Assembly (NCBI RefSeq): GCF_014236655.1
Contig: NZ_JACMYG010000040.1
Location: forward strand, 1-38,424
From: Pseudomonas kielensis
GTDB taxonomy: Bacteria > Pseudomonadota > Gammaproteobacteria > Pseudomonadales > Pseudomonadaceae
Reading direction: 5' to 3'
Length of the DNA: 38,424 bases
The position numbers and the translations under genes were made by a program. The notes under the pieces are model-generated. The model worked only from the letters and a program-made list of their open reading frames with translations, did no database searches and was not told where the DNA came from. Below are positions 24,915-34,747 of the stretch, one piece after another (within the stretch, counting starts at the first letter, position 1; every line of letters begins with the position of its first letter).

Positions 24915-26097
24915 ATGCGTTTTTCCGATCTGACCCAACGTATCGCCGGAGACGGCGCCGCCGCCTGGGATATTCACTACCGTGCTCTGGCCTTGCGCGA
25001 GCAGGGCCATGACATTCTGCTGCTGTCGGTGGGTGACCCGGATTTCGACACCCCGGCCCCCATCGTGCAGGCCGCCATCGACAGCCTGCTGGCGGGCAAC
25101 ACCCACTACGCCGATGTGCGCGGCAAACGCACCCTGCGTGACGCCATCGCTCGCCGGCAACAGGCGCGCAGCGGCCAGGCGGTCACCAGCGAACAGGTGA
25201 TCGTCCTGGCCGGCGCCCAATGTGCGCTGTTCAGCGTGGCCCAGTGCGTGCTCAACCCGGGCGACGAAGTGCTGGTCGCCGAACCCATGTACGTCACCTA
25301 TGAAGCGGTATTCGGTGCCTGCGGCGCCGTGGTGATCCCGGTGCCGGTGCGTTCCGAGAACGGCTTTCGGGTGATGCCCGAAGACGTCGCCGCGCGCATC
25401 ACCCCGCGCACCCGGGCCCTGGCGCTCAACAGCCCGCACAACCCGTCGGGGGCCAGCCTGCCGAGAAGTACCTGGCAAGCCCTGGCCGAACTGTGCATCG
25501 GCCACGACCTGTGGCTGATCTCCGACGAGGTCTACAGCGAGCTGCTGTTTGACGGCGAACACCTGAGCCCGGCCAGTTTGCCGGGCATGGCAGAGCGCAC
25601 CGCGACCCTCAACAGCCTGTCGAAATCCCACGCCATGACCGGCTGGCGGATCGGCTGGGTGGTGGCACCACCGGCACTCGCTTCGCACCTGGAAAACCTT
25701 GCGCTGTGCATGCTCTACGGCCTGCCGGATTTCGTCCAGGACGCCGCCGTGGTCGCCCTCGACAACCATTTGCCGGAACTGGCGGTGATGCGCGAGGCCT
25801 ATCGCCAGCGTCGCGACCTGGTCTGCGCCGTGTTGGCCGATTGCCCCGGGGTGCGGGCCTTGAAACCCGATGGCGGGATGTTCGTGATGCTCGACATCCG
25901 CGCCACCGGGCTCAGCGCCCAGGCGTTTGCCGACCGCCTGCTGGAGCGCCACGGTGTCTCGGTCCTGGCCGGCGAAGCCTTTGGCCCCAGTGCGGCCGGG
26001 CATATCCGCCTGGGCCTGGTGGTCGACACCGAACAACTGCGCGAGGCCTGCCAGCGTATCGCCCGTTGTGCCCATGAATTGATGGAGGCCCAGGCCC

Positions 26098-26105
<8 letters not shown>
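24915..26105 (+). CDS. aruH: AruH, arginine:pyruvate transaminase (PLP aminotransferase class I)
   Basis: This 396-residue fold-type I aminotransferase has Asn-Ser-Pro-His-Asn-Pro-Ser-Gly for substrate and cofactor binding, Ser-Asp-Glu-Val-Tyr for the pyridine ring, PLP-binding Lys237 in Ser-Leu-Ser-Lys-Ser-His-Ala-Met-Thr-Gly, and an Arg near the C-terminus in His-Ile-Arg-Leu-Gly-Leu for the carboxylate. AruH moves the alpha-amino group of arginine to pyruvate, giving 2-ketoarginine and alanine. Its product is the AruI substrate, and the genes are adjacent (30 bases apart). A GGAGG site lies 8 bases before the start. The 3' end overlaps the aldehyde dehydrogenase gene by 8 bases. Confidence 0.9.
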
Positions 26106-27510
<1,405 letters not shown>

Positions 27511-27534
27511 CGGTCGACGCCACACAGAGTGTTT

Positions 27535-27556
27535 GCACCGGGCCATGGCCCGGTGC
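27535..27556. repeat. Perfect 22-bp palindrome between dehydrogenase and binding-protein genes
   Basis: GCACCGGGCCA is followed immediately by its exact complement arm, giving an 11-bp stem with no loop. No T-run follows, so it is not a classical terminator. It could stabilise upstream mRNA or partly attenuate transcription into the transporter genes. Confidence 0.5.
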
Positions 27557-27616
27557 CTTGCGTGGAGTTGGACCGGTAATCGATTAACAACGCAGCTTTT
27601 GATCAGAGGCCATGCA

Positions 27617-29218
27617 ATGAGCGATAACAACAACAAGATTACTCAAGCGAACCATGCGCACAGCTTCCCGCGCCGGGACTTCCTCAAATACAGCGCGGCT
27701 GCGGCCACGGTGGCCGGTGCCTTCTCCATGGGCTTGCCGTTTGGCGCATTTGCCCAGGACCCGACCCCCAAGCCCGGTGGCGTGCTGCGCCTGGGCCTGG
27801 CCGGTGGTAGCACCACCGACTCGCGTGATCCTGGCTCCTGGAGCGACACCTTCACCTTCGTCGGCTTCTCGGCGGTGTACAACACCTTGAGCGAAATCGC
27901 CGTCGACGGCACCGCCATTCCGGAACTGGCGCAGAGCTGGGAGTCGAGCCCCGACGCGCGGGTCTGGACCTTCAAGCTGCGCCAGGGCGTGACCTTCCAC
28001 AATGGCAAGAGCCTGAGCAGCGAAGATGTGGTGGCCTCGATCCAGCACCACCTGGGCGAGAAGTCCACGTCGGCGGCCAAGACCGTGCTCGGCGATGTCG
28101 CCAACGTCAGCGCCCAGGGACCGGACAGCGTGGTGTTCGAGTTGCACTCGGGCAACGCCGACTTCGCCTATGTGGTTGCCGACTACCACCTGGTGATCAT
28201 GCCCAGCAAGGACGGCGTGCCGGACTGGCAATCCGCGGTCGGCACCGGCGGCTATCGGCTCAAGGACTTCGAGCCGGGCGTGCGCATGACCCTGGAGCGC
28301 AGCCCCGACTACTGGAAACCCGGCCGGGCGCACTTCGCCAGTGCCGAACTGATCGCCATCGCCGATGGCGCCGCGCGGGTCAACGCCCTAGTGACCGGCC
28401 AGGTGGACGTGATCAACAAGGTCGACCTCAAGACCGTGGCCCTGCTCAAGCGCAACCCCAACCTGGTGATCGAGGAAACCAAGGGCGCCCAGCACTACAC
28501 CTTCCCCATGCTCACCGACAGCCCGGTGTTCCAGAACAACGACGTGCGCCTGGCCATGAAACACGCGATCAACCGCGAAACCCTGCTGGCCTCGGTGCTC
28601 TACGGCTACGGCCTGGTGGGCAACGACCACCCGATCCAGCCCGGCAGCCGGTTCATCAACAGCGCGCTGGAGCAACGCAGCTACGACCCGGACAAGGCGC
28701 GTTTCCACCTGAAACAGGCCGGCATGGATTCGCTCAAGGTACGCCTGCAAGCGTCCGACGCCGCCTACACCGGGGCCGTGGACGCTTCGGTGCTGTTCAA
28801 GGAGCAGGCCCGGGCCGCCGGGATCGACATCGACGTGGTGCGCGAGCCCGCGGACGGCTTTTTCTCCAACGTGTGGATGAAGCAACCCTTCACCACCTCG
28901 TTCTGGTACAGCAGCCTGACCGCCGACCGCATGTTCAGCATCGGTTACGCCAAGGGCGCGGCCTGGAACGAAACCCACTGGGACAACCCACGCTTCAACC
29001 AATTGCTCAATGCCGCCCGGGGCGAGATGAACGAACCGCTGCGCCGCGAGATGTACAACGAAATGCAGGCGCTGTGCCGCGACGACGGCGGGGCGATCGT
29101 GCCGTTGTTCGCCAGCTCCGTGGCGGCCCGTTCCAAGCGTGTCAACCATGGCGGCCAGACCGCGCCGTATGGCGAGCTGGACGGGCTGCGGGTGATCGAG
29201 CGCTGGTGGCAGGCCTGA
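27617..29218 (+). CDS. ABC transporter substrate-binding protein, oligopeptide (family 5), Tat-exported
   Basis: This 533-residue protein starts at the ATG at 27617, preceded by AGAGG. A twin-arginine signal (Phe-Pro-Arg-Arg-Asp-Phe-Leu-Lys, then a hydrophobic stretch, cleavage near Ala-Phe-Ala-Gln) spans about residues 17-46. The mature part is an SBP_bac_5 fold with Trp-Thr-Phe-Lys-Leu-Arg-Gln-Gly-Val-Thr-Phe-His-Asn-Gly-Lys, the family hallmark. It heads a full transporter unit with two permeases and a fused ATPase. Position in the aru operon suggests uptake of an arginine-related compound, for example a peptide or guanidino compound. The ligand cannot be read from sequence. Confidence 0.88.
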   Translation: MSDNNNKITQANHAHSFPRRDFLKYSAAAATVAGAFSMGLPFGAFAQDPTPKPGGVLRLGLAGGSTTDSRDPGSWSDTFTFVGFSAVYNTLSEIAVDGTAIPELAQSWESSPDARVWTFKLRQGVTFHNGKSLSSEDVVASIQHHLGEKSTSAAKTVLGDVANVSAQGPDSVVFELHSGNADFAYVVADYHLVIMPSKDGVPDWQSAVGTGGYRLKDFEPGVRMTLERSPDYWKPGRAHFASAELIAIADGAARVNALVTGQVDVINKVDLKTVALLKRNPNLVIEETKGAQHYTFPMLTDSPVFQNNDVRLAMKHAINRETLLASVLYGYGLVGNDHPIQPGSRFINSALEQRSYDPDKARFHLKQAGMDSLKVRLQASDAAYTGAVDASVLFKEQARAAGIDIDVVREPADGFFSNVWMKQPFTTSFWYSSLTADRMFSIGYAKGAAWNETHWDNPRFNQLLNAARGEMNEPLRREMYNEMQALCRDDGGAIVPLFASSVAARSKRVNHGGQTAPYGELDGLRVIERWWQA

Positions 29219-29244
29219 TGCAACCGTTGAAACACTGAACATCC

Positions 29245-29272
29245 CTGTAGGAGCGGGCGCCCGCTCCTACAG
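29245..29272. repeat. Perfect 28-bp palindrome, REP-like hairpin
   Basis: CTGTAGGAGCGGGC is followed directly by its reverse complement, giving a 14-bp perfect stem. The TGTAGGAGCGGGC core is a frequent Pseudomonas REP-type sequence. It lies between the binding-protein and first permease genes, where it could lower downstream expression relative to the binding protein, as is common for ABC operons. Confidence 0.7.
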
Positions 29273-29319
29273 TGGAATTTGCAATCTTCACCAGCGTGCC
29301 CAATTCAAGGAACCGCACG

Positions 29320-30279
29320 ATGCGAAGTATTTTCAGGTTGTTAGGGCAGCGCCTGGCACTCGGCCTGCTGTCATTGTTTGCCGTCTCGGTGATTATTTTC
29401 CTCGCCGTGGGCATGCTCCCGGGTGACATCGCCCAGGCCATGCTCGGCCAGTCGGCGACCCCGGAAACCGTCGCCGCATTTCGTGCCCAACTGGGCCTGG
29501 ACATGCCGCCGCTGAGCCGTTTCGGCCACTGGATCTGGCAGTTGCTGCAGGGCGACCTGGGGGTGTCGTTGGCCAACCAGCGACCGATCGCCGACCTGGT
29601 CGGCAGCCGCCTGGGCAACACCTTCAGCCTGGCGCTGCTGGCGGCGCTGGTCTCGGTACCGCTGGCCTTGCTCCTGGGCATGCTCGCGGCGTTGTATCGC
29701 AACAGTTGGTTCGACCGCTTGCTCAACACCTCGGCCTTGAGCGCGGTGTCGTTCCCTGAGTTCTTCGTGGCGTACCTGCTGATCCTGGTGTTCGCGGTGA
29801 AACTCAACTGGTTCCCGAGCATCTCCAACCTGGCCCCGGACGCCTCGCTGGGCACCATCCTCGAGCGCTCGGTGCTGCCGGTGGCGACCCTGAGCCTGGT
29901 GGTGATCGCGCAGATGATGCGCATGACCCGCGCCTCGCTGATCAACCTGCTGGCCAGCCCCTACATCGAAATGGCCCGGCTCAAGGGCATCAGCCCGGCG
30001 CGGATCATCTTTCGCCACGCCTTGCCCAACGCCCTGGCGCCGATCGTCAACGTGGTGGCGCTGAACCTGGCCTACTTGGTGGTGGGGGTAGTCGTGGTCG
30101 AGGTGGTGTTTGTCTACCCCGGTCTTGGCCAACTGCTGGTGGACTCGGTGGCCAAGCGCGACATCCCGGTGGTGCAGGCCTGCAGCCTGATCTTCGCGGC
30201 CACCTACATCCTGCTCAATACCAGCGCCGACGTGCTGTCGATTGCCAGTAACCCACGCCTGATGCATCCGAAGGGGTAG
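29320..30279 (+). CDS. ABC transporter permease, DppB/OppB type
   Basis: This 319-residue inner-membrane protein has about six hydrophobic segments. The BPD_transp_1 coupling motif reads Met-Ala-Arg-Leu-Lys-Gly-Ile-Ser-Pro-Ala-Arg-Ile-Ile-Phe-Arg-His-Ala-Leu-Pro-Asn near residue 225, the EAA-type contact with the ATPase. The N-terminus with Leu-Pro-Gly-Asp resembles DppB/OppB. A longer frame from 29272 exists, but the ATG at 29320 follows AAGGA at 8 bases and begins at the usual membrane start. It ends 3 bases before the second permease gene. Confidence 0.9.
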   Translation: MRSIFRLLGQRLALGLLSLFAVSVIIFLAVGMLPGDIAQAMLGQSATPETVAAFRAQLGLDMPPLSRFGHWIWQLLQGDLGVSLANQRPIADLVGSRLGNTFSLALLAALVSVPLALLLGMLAALYRNSWFDRLLNTSALSAVSFPEFFVAYLLILVFAVKLNWFPSISNLAPDASLGTILERSVLPVATLSLVVIAQMMRMTRASLINLLASPYIEMARLKGISPARIIFRHALPNALAPIVNVVALNLAYLVVGVVVVEVVFVYPGLGQLLVDSVAKRDIPVVQACSLIFAATYILLNTSADVLSIASNPRLMHPKG

Positions 30280-30282
30280 ACC

Positions 30283-31110
30283 ATGAGCCTGCTTAAACAA
30301 TTGCTCCGGGCGCCGCTGAGCGCCCAGTTCGGCCTGCTGGTGATTGTGCTGTACATCCTGGTGGCGCTGTTCGCTCCCCTGTTGGCGCCGTTCGGCGAAA
30401 CCCAGGTGGTGGGCGAGGGCTTCGCGCCCTGGGGCGGGGAGTTCCTGCTGGGCACCGATAACCTGGGCCGCGATATGTTCAGCCGCCTGGTCTACGGCGC
30501 CCGTAACACCCTGGGGATCGCCTTCCTGACTACGCTACTGGCGTTCCTGCTCGGTGGCTTGAGCGGGCTGGTGGCGGCGATCAAGGGCGGCTGGGTCGAC
30601 CAGGGCTTGTCGCGGGTGGTGGACATCCTGATGGCCATTCCGCAACTGATCTTCGCCTTGCTGATCCTCAGCGTGGTCGGCACCACGGCCACCTCGCTGG
30701 TGCTGGTGATCGCGCTGCTGGACGCAACCCGGGTGTTCCGCCTGTCCCGGGCGGTGGCGATGAACGTGGTGGTCCAGGACTTCGTCGAGGCCGCGCGGCT
30801 GCGGGGTGAAGGCCTGTGGTGGCTGGTGACCCGCGAGGTGCTGCCCAATGCCGCGGCGCCGCTGATTGCCGAATTCGGCCTGAGGTTCTGCTTTGTGTTT
30901 CTGTTCATCAGCGCGTTGTCGTTCCTGGGCCTGGGTATTCAACCGCCCACGGCTGACTGGGGCAGCATGGTGCGCGACAACGCGGTGCTGATCACCTTCG
31001 GTGACATCAGCCCATTGCTGCCCGCCCTGGCCGTGGCGTTGATCACGGTGAGCGTCAACTTCGTCGTCGACTGGATGCTGCACAAATCCAGCGGTCTCAA
31101 GGAATGCTGA
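30283..31110 (+). CDS. ABC transporter permease, DppC/OppC type
   Basis: This 275-residue inner-membrane protein is the partner of the previous permease. It has an OppC-like N-terminal helix followed by Gly-Thr-Asp-Asn-Leu-Gly-Arg-Asp-Met-Phe-Ser-Arg-Leu, a hallmark of the DppC/OppC branch, and the EAA-type motif Glu-Ala-Ala-Arg-Leu-Arg-Gly-Glu-Gly near residue 168. About six hydrophobic segments are visible. The 3-base gap to the gene before and the close approach of the ATPase gene indicate one transcript. Confidence 0.9.
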   Translation: MSLLKQLLRAPLSAQFGLLVIVLYILVALFAPLLAPFGETQVVGEGFAPWGGEFLLGTDNLGRDMFSRLVYGARNTLGIAFLTTLLAFLLGGLSGLVAAIKGGWVDQGLSRVVDILMAIPQLIFALLILSVVGTTATSLVLVIALLDATRVFRLSRAVAMNVVVQDFVEAARLRGEGLWWLVTREVLPNAAAPLIAEFGLRFCFVFLFISALSFLGLGIQPPTADWGSMVRDNAVLITFGDISPLLPALAVALITVSVNFVVDWMLHKSSGLKEC

Positions 31111-31112
31111 AG

Positions 31113-32759
31113 ATGAATACCGCCAAACCGCTGCTGGAAATCCGCAACCTGCACATCGAAGGTCACTACGAGGACGCCTGGCATCCGTTGATCAAGGGCA
31201 TCGACCTGACCCTGCAACGGGGTGAAGTACTGGGCCTGATCGGCGAGTCGGGGGCCGGCAAGTCGACGCTCGGCCTGGCCGCCATGGGCTACACCCGCGA
31301 TGGCTGCCGGATCACCGGCGGATCGCTGCAGTTCGATGGCATCGATCTGCTGGCCGCCAAGCCCGAGACCCTGCGCAAGCTGCGGGGGCTGCGCATCGCG
31401 TATGTCGCGCAGAGTGCGGCGGCGTCATTCAACCCGGCCCATCGCTTGATTGACCAGCACGTGGAAACCGCCGTGCAGAACGCCGGCATCAGCCGCGCGC
31501 AAGCCATGGCCGAAGCCGTCGAACTGTATCGGGTGCTGCGCCTGCCCAACCCCGAGCAGATCGGCCAGCGTTATCCGCACCAGGTCTCCGGAGGCCAGTT
31601 GCAGCGGGTCATGACCGCCATGGCCATGGCTTGCCACCCGGACCTGATCATCTTTGATGAACCGACCACGGCCCTGGACGTCACCACCCAGATCGAGGTG
31701 CTGGCGGCGATTCGCGATGCCGTGACGAGGTACGGCAGCGCCGCGATCTACATCAGCCATGACCTGGCAGTGGTGGCGCAGATGGCCGACCGGATCATGG
31801 TGCTGCGCCACGGCAAGCTGGTGGAAGAGGCCCAGACCCGGCAGATGCTCGACGCCCCGCAGCAGGACTACACCAAGTCGCTGTGGGCGGTGCGCAGTTT
31901 CCGCACCGAACCCAAGCCCTTGCCACAGCAGGAGCAGCCCTTGCTGGAGTTGCGCAACAGCTGCGCCAGCTATGGCCAGCAGCCGGTGCTGCACGATGTG
32001 TCCCTGAGCCTGTACCGCGGCCAGACCCTGGCGGTGATCGGGGAGTCCGGCAGCGGCAAAAGCTCCACCGCGCGCTTGATCACCGGCCTGCTGCCGCCGA
32101 CGGCGGGCCAGGTGCTGTACGACGGCCAGCAGCTGCCGGCGGATTTTCGCCAGCGCAGCAAGGAACAACTGCGCCGGATCCAGATGATCTACCAGATCCC
32201 CGACACGGCGCTCAACCCGCGCCAGCGCATCGTCGATATCATCGGTCGGCCGCTGACCTTCTACCTGGGCCTCAAGGGCAAGGCACTGCGGGCCCGGGTT
32301 GCCGAGTTGCTGGAGATGATCGAGCTCGACCCGGCAACCTTCATGGAGCGTCAGCCCCGGGAATTGTCCGGCGGGCAGAAGCAACGAATCTGCATCGCCC
32401 GGGCGCTGGCGGCCGACCCTCAACTGATCATTTGCGACGAAGCCACCTCGGCCCTCGACCAACTGGTGGCCGAAGGCGTACTGAAACTGCTCAACCGCAT
32501 TCAACAGCAACTGGGCGTCGCCTACCTGTTCATCACCCACGACGTGGCCACGGTGCGGGCAATTGCCGACGAAGTGCTGGTGATGCAAAGGGGCAGGGTG
32601 GTGGACCACGGCTCCCGTGATGCCATCTTCACCCCGCCGCACCAGGACTACACCGGGCTGCTGTTTTCATCCGAACCGCAAATGGACCCCGACTGGCTCG
32701 ACCGGTTGCTGGCCACGCGCGCCGCACACCCTTCAACGCCGACGCTTGCAGACGTCTAA
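31113..32759 (+). CDS. ABC transporter ATP-binding protein, fused DppD-DppF type
   Basis: This 548-residue protein holds two ATPase domains. The first (about 1-260) has Walker A Gly-Glu-Ser-Gly-Ala-Gly-Lys-Ser-Thr, signature Val-Ser-Gly-Gly-Gln and Walker B Leu-Ile-Ile-Phe-Asp-Glu-Pro. The second (about 275-520) has Gly-Glu-Ser-Gly-Ser-Gly-Lys-Ser-Ser, Leu-Ser-Gly-Gly-Gln and Leu-Ile-Ile-Cys-Asp-Glu-Ala. In many dipeptide transporters these are separate DppD and DppF proteins; here they are one chain. The ATG at 31113 is preferred over 31104 because AAGGA at 31098-31102 is 10 bases from it but only 1 base from the other. It powers the permeases encoded just upstream. Confidence 0.9.
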   Translation: MNTAKPLLEIRNLHIEGHYEDAWHPLIKGIDLTLQRGEVLGLIGESGAGKSTLGLAAMGYTRDGCRITGGSLQFDGIDLLAAKPETLRKLRGLRIAYVAQSAAASFNPAHRLIDQHVETAVQNAGISRAQAMAEAVELYRVLRLPNPEQIGQRYPHQVSGGQLQRVMTAMAMACHPDLIIFDEPTTALDVTTQIEVLAAIRDAVTRYGSAAIYISHDLAVVAQMADRIMVLRHGKLVEEAQTRQMLDAPQQDYTKSLWAVRSFRTEPKPLPQQEQPLLELRNSCASYGQQPVLHDVSLSLYRGQTLAVIGESGSGKSSTARLITGLLPPTAGQVLYDGQQLPADFRQRSKEQLRRIQMIYQIPDTALNPRQRIVDIIGRPLTFYLGLKGKALRARVAELLEMIELDPATFMERQPRELSGGQKQRICIARALAADPQLIICDEATSALDQLVAEGVLKLLNRIQQQLGVAYLFITHDVATVRAIADEVLVMQRGRVVDHGSRDAIFTPPHQDYTGLLFSSEPQMDPDWLDRLLATRAAHPSTPTLADV

Positions 32760-32768
32760 GGAAGCCTC

Positions 32769-33482
32769 ATGAAAGTACTGATCGTCCACGCTCACCCTGA
32801 ACCAAACTCCTTCACCGCGGCCCTGCGTGACCAGGCCGTGACCACCCTCAAGGCCCAGGGCCACGAGGTGCAGGTCAGCGACCTGTACGCGATGAACTGG
32901 AACCCGGTGGCCAGCAGCCAGGACTTCTCCTCGCGGGAAAACCCCGACTACCTGGTCTACGCCCTGGAACAACGCCTGGGGGTCAAGAGCCAATCCCTGG
33001 CCGCGGACATCCAGGGCGAGTTGGACAAACTGCTGTGGGCCGACCTGCTGATCCTCAACTTCCCGATCTTCTGGTTCTCCGCCCCAGCCATGCTCAAGGG
33101 CTGGATCGACCGGGTGCTGGTGTCCGGCGTCTGCTACGGCGGCAAACGCTTCTACGACCAGGGTGGCTTGAGTGGCAAGAAGGCCCTGGTCAGCGTGACC
33201 CTGGGCGGGCGTGAGCACATGTTTGGCGAGGACGCGATCCACGGTCCCCTGCAGGACATGCTGCGGCCGATCCTGCGCGGTACCCTGGCCTACGTCGGTT
33301 TTGATGTCCTGGAACCCTTCGTCGCCTGGCATGTGCCCTACATCAGCGATGAAGCGCGCCAGGCATTTTTGGTGGAGTACGACCAGCGCCTGCAGCACCT
33401 GGCCGATGAACAGCCCCTGGTGTTCCCGCGCCTGGCGCAGTTTGACGAGCAGTTGTATCCGCGGACTCCAACCACGGCCTGA
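32769..33482 (+). CDS. NAD(P)H quinone oxidoreductase, flavodoxin-fold (MdaB/NQO1-like)
   Basis: This 237-residue protein starts with His-Ala-His-Pro-Glu-Pro-Asn-Ser-Phe, the FAD/FMN-binding loop of the flavodoxin_2 family. It contains Phe-Pro-Ile-Phe-Trp-Phe-Ser-Ala-Pro-Ala-Met-Leu-Lys-Gly-Trp-Ile-Asp-Arg-Val, typical of NAD(P)H:quinone reductases. AAGGA precedes the start, 9 bases after the ATPase gene, so it ends the operon. I recall PA4975 beside aruH in P. aeruginosa as the same kind of enzyme. Here the dehydrogenase and transporter genes lie between. Its link to arginine catabolism is unknown. Confidence 0.85.
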   Translation: MKVLIVHAHPEPNSFTAALRDQAVTTLKAQGHEVQVSDLYAMNWNPVASSQDFSSRENPDYLVYALEQRLGVKSQSLAADIQGELDKLLWADLLILNFPIFWFSAPAMLKGWIDRVLVSGVCYGGKRFYDQGGLSGKKALVSVTLGGREHMFGEDAIHGPLQDMLRPILRGTLAYVGFDVLEPFVAWHVPYISDEARQAFLVEYDQRLQHLADEQPLVFPRLAQFDEQLYPRTPTTA

Positions 33483-33495
33483 GCCGCGATCCACA

Positions 33496-33515
33496 GGCGC
33501 TGGCTGGCCAGCGCC
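33496..33515 (+). terminator. Hairpin at the end of the aru operon
   Basis: GGCGCTGG and CCAGCGCC form an 8-bp GC-rich stem with a 4-base loop, 14 bases after the oxidoreductase stop. No clear T-run follows, so it may end transcription weakly or protect the 3' end. Confidence 0.5.
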
Positions 33516-33522
33516 GCCGGCC

Positions 33523-33536
33523 TTGATCGGGATCAA
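33523..33536. promoter_or_regulatory. ANR/FNR box upstream of the universal stress gene
   Basis: TTGATCGGGATCAA matches the consensus TTGAT-N4-ATCAA exactly. It is centred about 74 bases before the ATG at 33604, suitable for oxygen-limited activation by ANR. The -10 is uncertain; AATACT near 33570 is possible. Confidence 0.75.
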
Positions 33537-33603
33537 TACGCTAAACCGCCACGGGTGCAGTCTTGGGTCAATACTGAACATAACTTCATCCGAGAACCCG
33601 ACC

Positions 33604-34494
33604 ATGAGCCAGTACCAACGCCTGCTGCTGATCATCAACCCGGCCCTGCGCGAGTCGCCCGCCATCCAGCAGGCCGGAGCGCTGGCCGGAGCCAGTGGCG
33701 CGAGCCTGCACATCGTCGCGCTGATCAAGTCCCTGGGCATCCTGACCCTGCTGGAGGGCGATGACTGGGCCAGCGCGCGGGTCAGCTATCTGCAGGAACA
33801 GGACGACTGGCTCCAGGGACAGGCGCAACAGTTGCGGGCCAGCGGGGTCGAGGTCACGGCCCATACCACTTGGTCCGAAGACCTCAAACGCGACATCCTG
33901 GAGCACGTCAGCGAACTGCAACCGGACCTGCTGATCAAGCAAGTGCAGCAGGAGCCATTGCTCAAGCGCACCTTCTTCACCCCAATGGATTGGCACCTGC
34001 TGCGCTATTGCCCGGTGCCGACCTACCTGGTGGGCGACCAGACGCAGGCTTTGCCGCGCAAGATCGTGGCCGCCATCGACAGCGCCAACGACCAACCACA
34101 GAACCAGCAGCTCAACGCGCGGATCATCAAGCAGGCCGAACGCCTGGCGTTGCAATGTGATGCCGAACTGCACCTGATCAGTGCCTGTGACATCGCCGCG
34201 GACTTTCTCGGCGACCTGGGCGGCGCCGGGCTGGCGCTGGGGGAATTGACCCGGGAGTTGCGCCAGGACCTGGAAAACGCCTTTCTCGACACCGCCGAGC
34301 GGTTTGGCGTAGCGCCGGAGCACCGGCACTTCATCAGCGGCGACCCGGTCCGGGTGCTGGCCGAATTTGCCCATGAGCACCAGGTGGATGTGCTGGTCCT
34401 GGGCCGCAACCAGTCGCGGGGCCTGGAAAAACTCATCGGCAGCACCACCGAGCACCTGCTGTACCAGGCGTCCTGCAGCGTGCTGGCGGTCTGA
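33604..34494 (+). CDS. Universal stress protein, tandem UspA domains (UspE-like)
   Basis: This 296-residue protein has two Usp folds. The first (about 1-145) has Leu-Leu-Leu-Ile-Ile-Asn-Pro at the N-terminus and ends with Cys-Pro-Val-Pro-Thr-Tyr-Leu-Val. The second (about 152-296) begins Lys-Ile-Val-Ala-Ala-Ile-Asp and ends Cys-Ser-Val-Leu-Ala-Val, with a Gly-Arg-Asn-x4-Gly-Leu stretch near Leu-Ile-Gly-Ser-Thr-Thr-Glu, the nucleotide-binding type of C-terminus. Tandem Usp proteins in Pseudomonas are commonly induced under low oxygen by ANR, and an exact ANR box lies upstream. The start follows CGAGAACCCGACC. A longer frame from 33211 overlaps the oxidoreductase gene and is rejected. It is probably independent of the aru operon. 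Confidence 0.88.
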   Translation: MSQYQRLLLIINPALRESPAIQQAGALAGASGASLHIVALIKSLGILTLLEGDDWASARVSYLQEQDDWLQGQAQQLRASGVEVTAHTTWSEDLKRDILEHVSELQPDLLIKQVQQEPLLKRTFFTPMDWHLLRYCPVPTYLVGDQTQALPRKIVAAIDSANDQPQNQQLNARIIKQAERLALQCDAELHLISACDIAADFLGDLGGAGLALGELTRELRQDLENAFLDTAERFGVAPEHRHFISGDPVRVLAEFAHEHQVDVLVLGRNQSRGLEKLIGSTTEHLLYQASCSVLAV

Positions 34495-34505
34495 CGGAAA
34501 GTGCG

Positions 34506-34631
34506 TTGTAGCCGCTGCCGAAGGCTGCGTTGGGTTGCGTAGCGACCCCCGGCGGATGTAGTGCCACGTTGAATGAACGTCCTGCGGCCGTTAACGCTGC
34601 CTCGCGGGCTCGGCAGCCGCTACGGTTCTGC
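34506..34631. repeat. REP/REPIN-like inverted repeat region
   Basis: TTGTAGCCGCTGCCGAAGGC on the left and TCGGCAGCCGCTAC on the right form imperfect inverted ends (one mismatch in 14) around a GC-rich centre with further REP-like pieces. The GTAGCCGCTGCCGA type is frequent in fluorescens-group genomes. It fills most of the gap between the stress gene and the next binding-protein gene. The small CACCCCC-TTT-CGGGGT hairpin after it (34651-34666) may be a terminator. Confidence 0.6.
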
Positions 34632-34747
34632 GTTTGGTGGTGCGGCCGTTCACCCCCTTTCGGGGTATGGTGCCTTCGCGCAAATCCTCCAATAGTAGGC
34701 ACGCCCGCTCATCCAGAGCCGAGCCTGCTCATAAGGTGGAATGTGCA

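Noticed and set aside
33211..33603. Long upstream extension of the universal stress protein
   Set aside because: It overlaps the oxidoreductase in another frame and would bury the ANR box inside coding sequence. The Usp domain starts at 33604.
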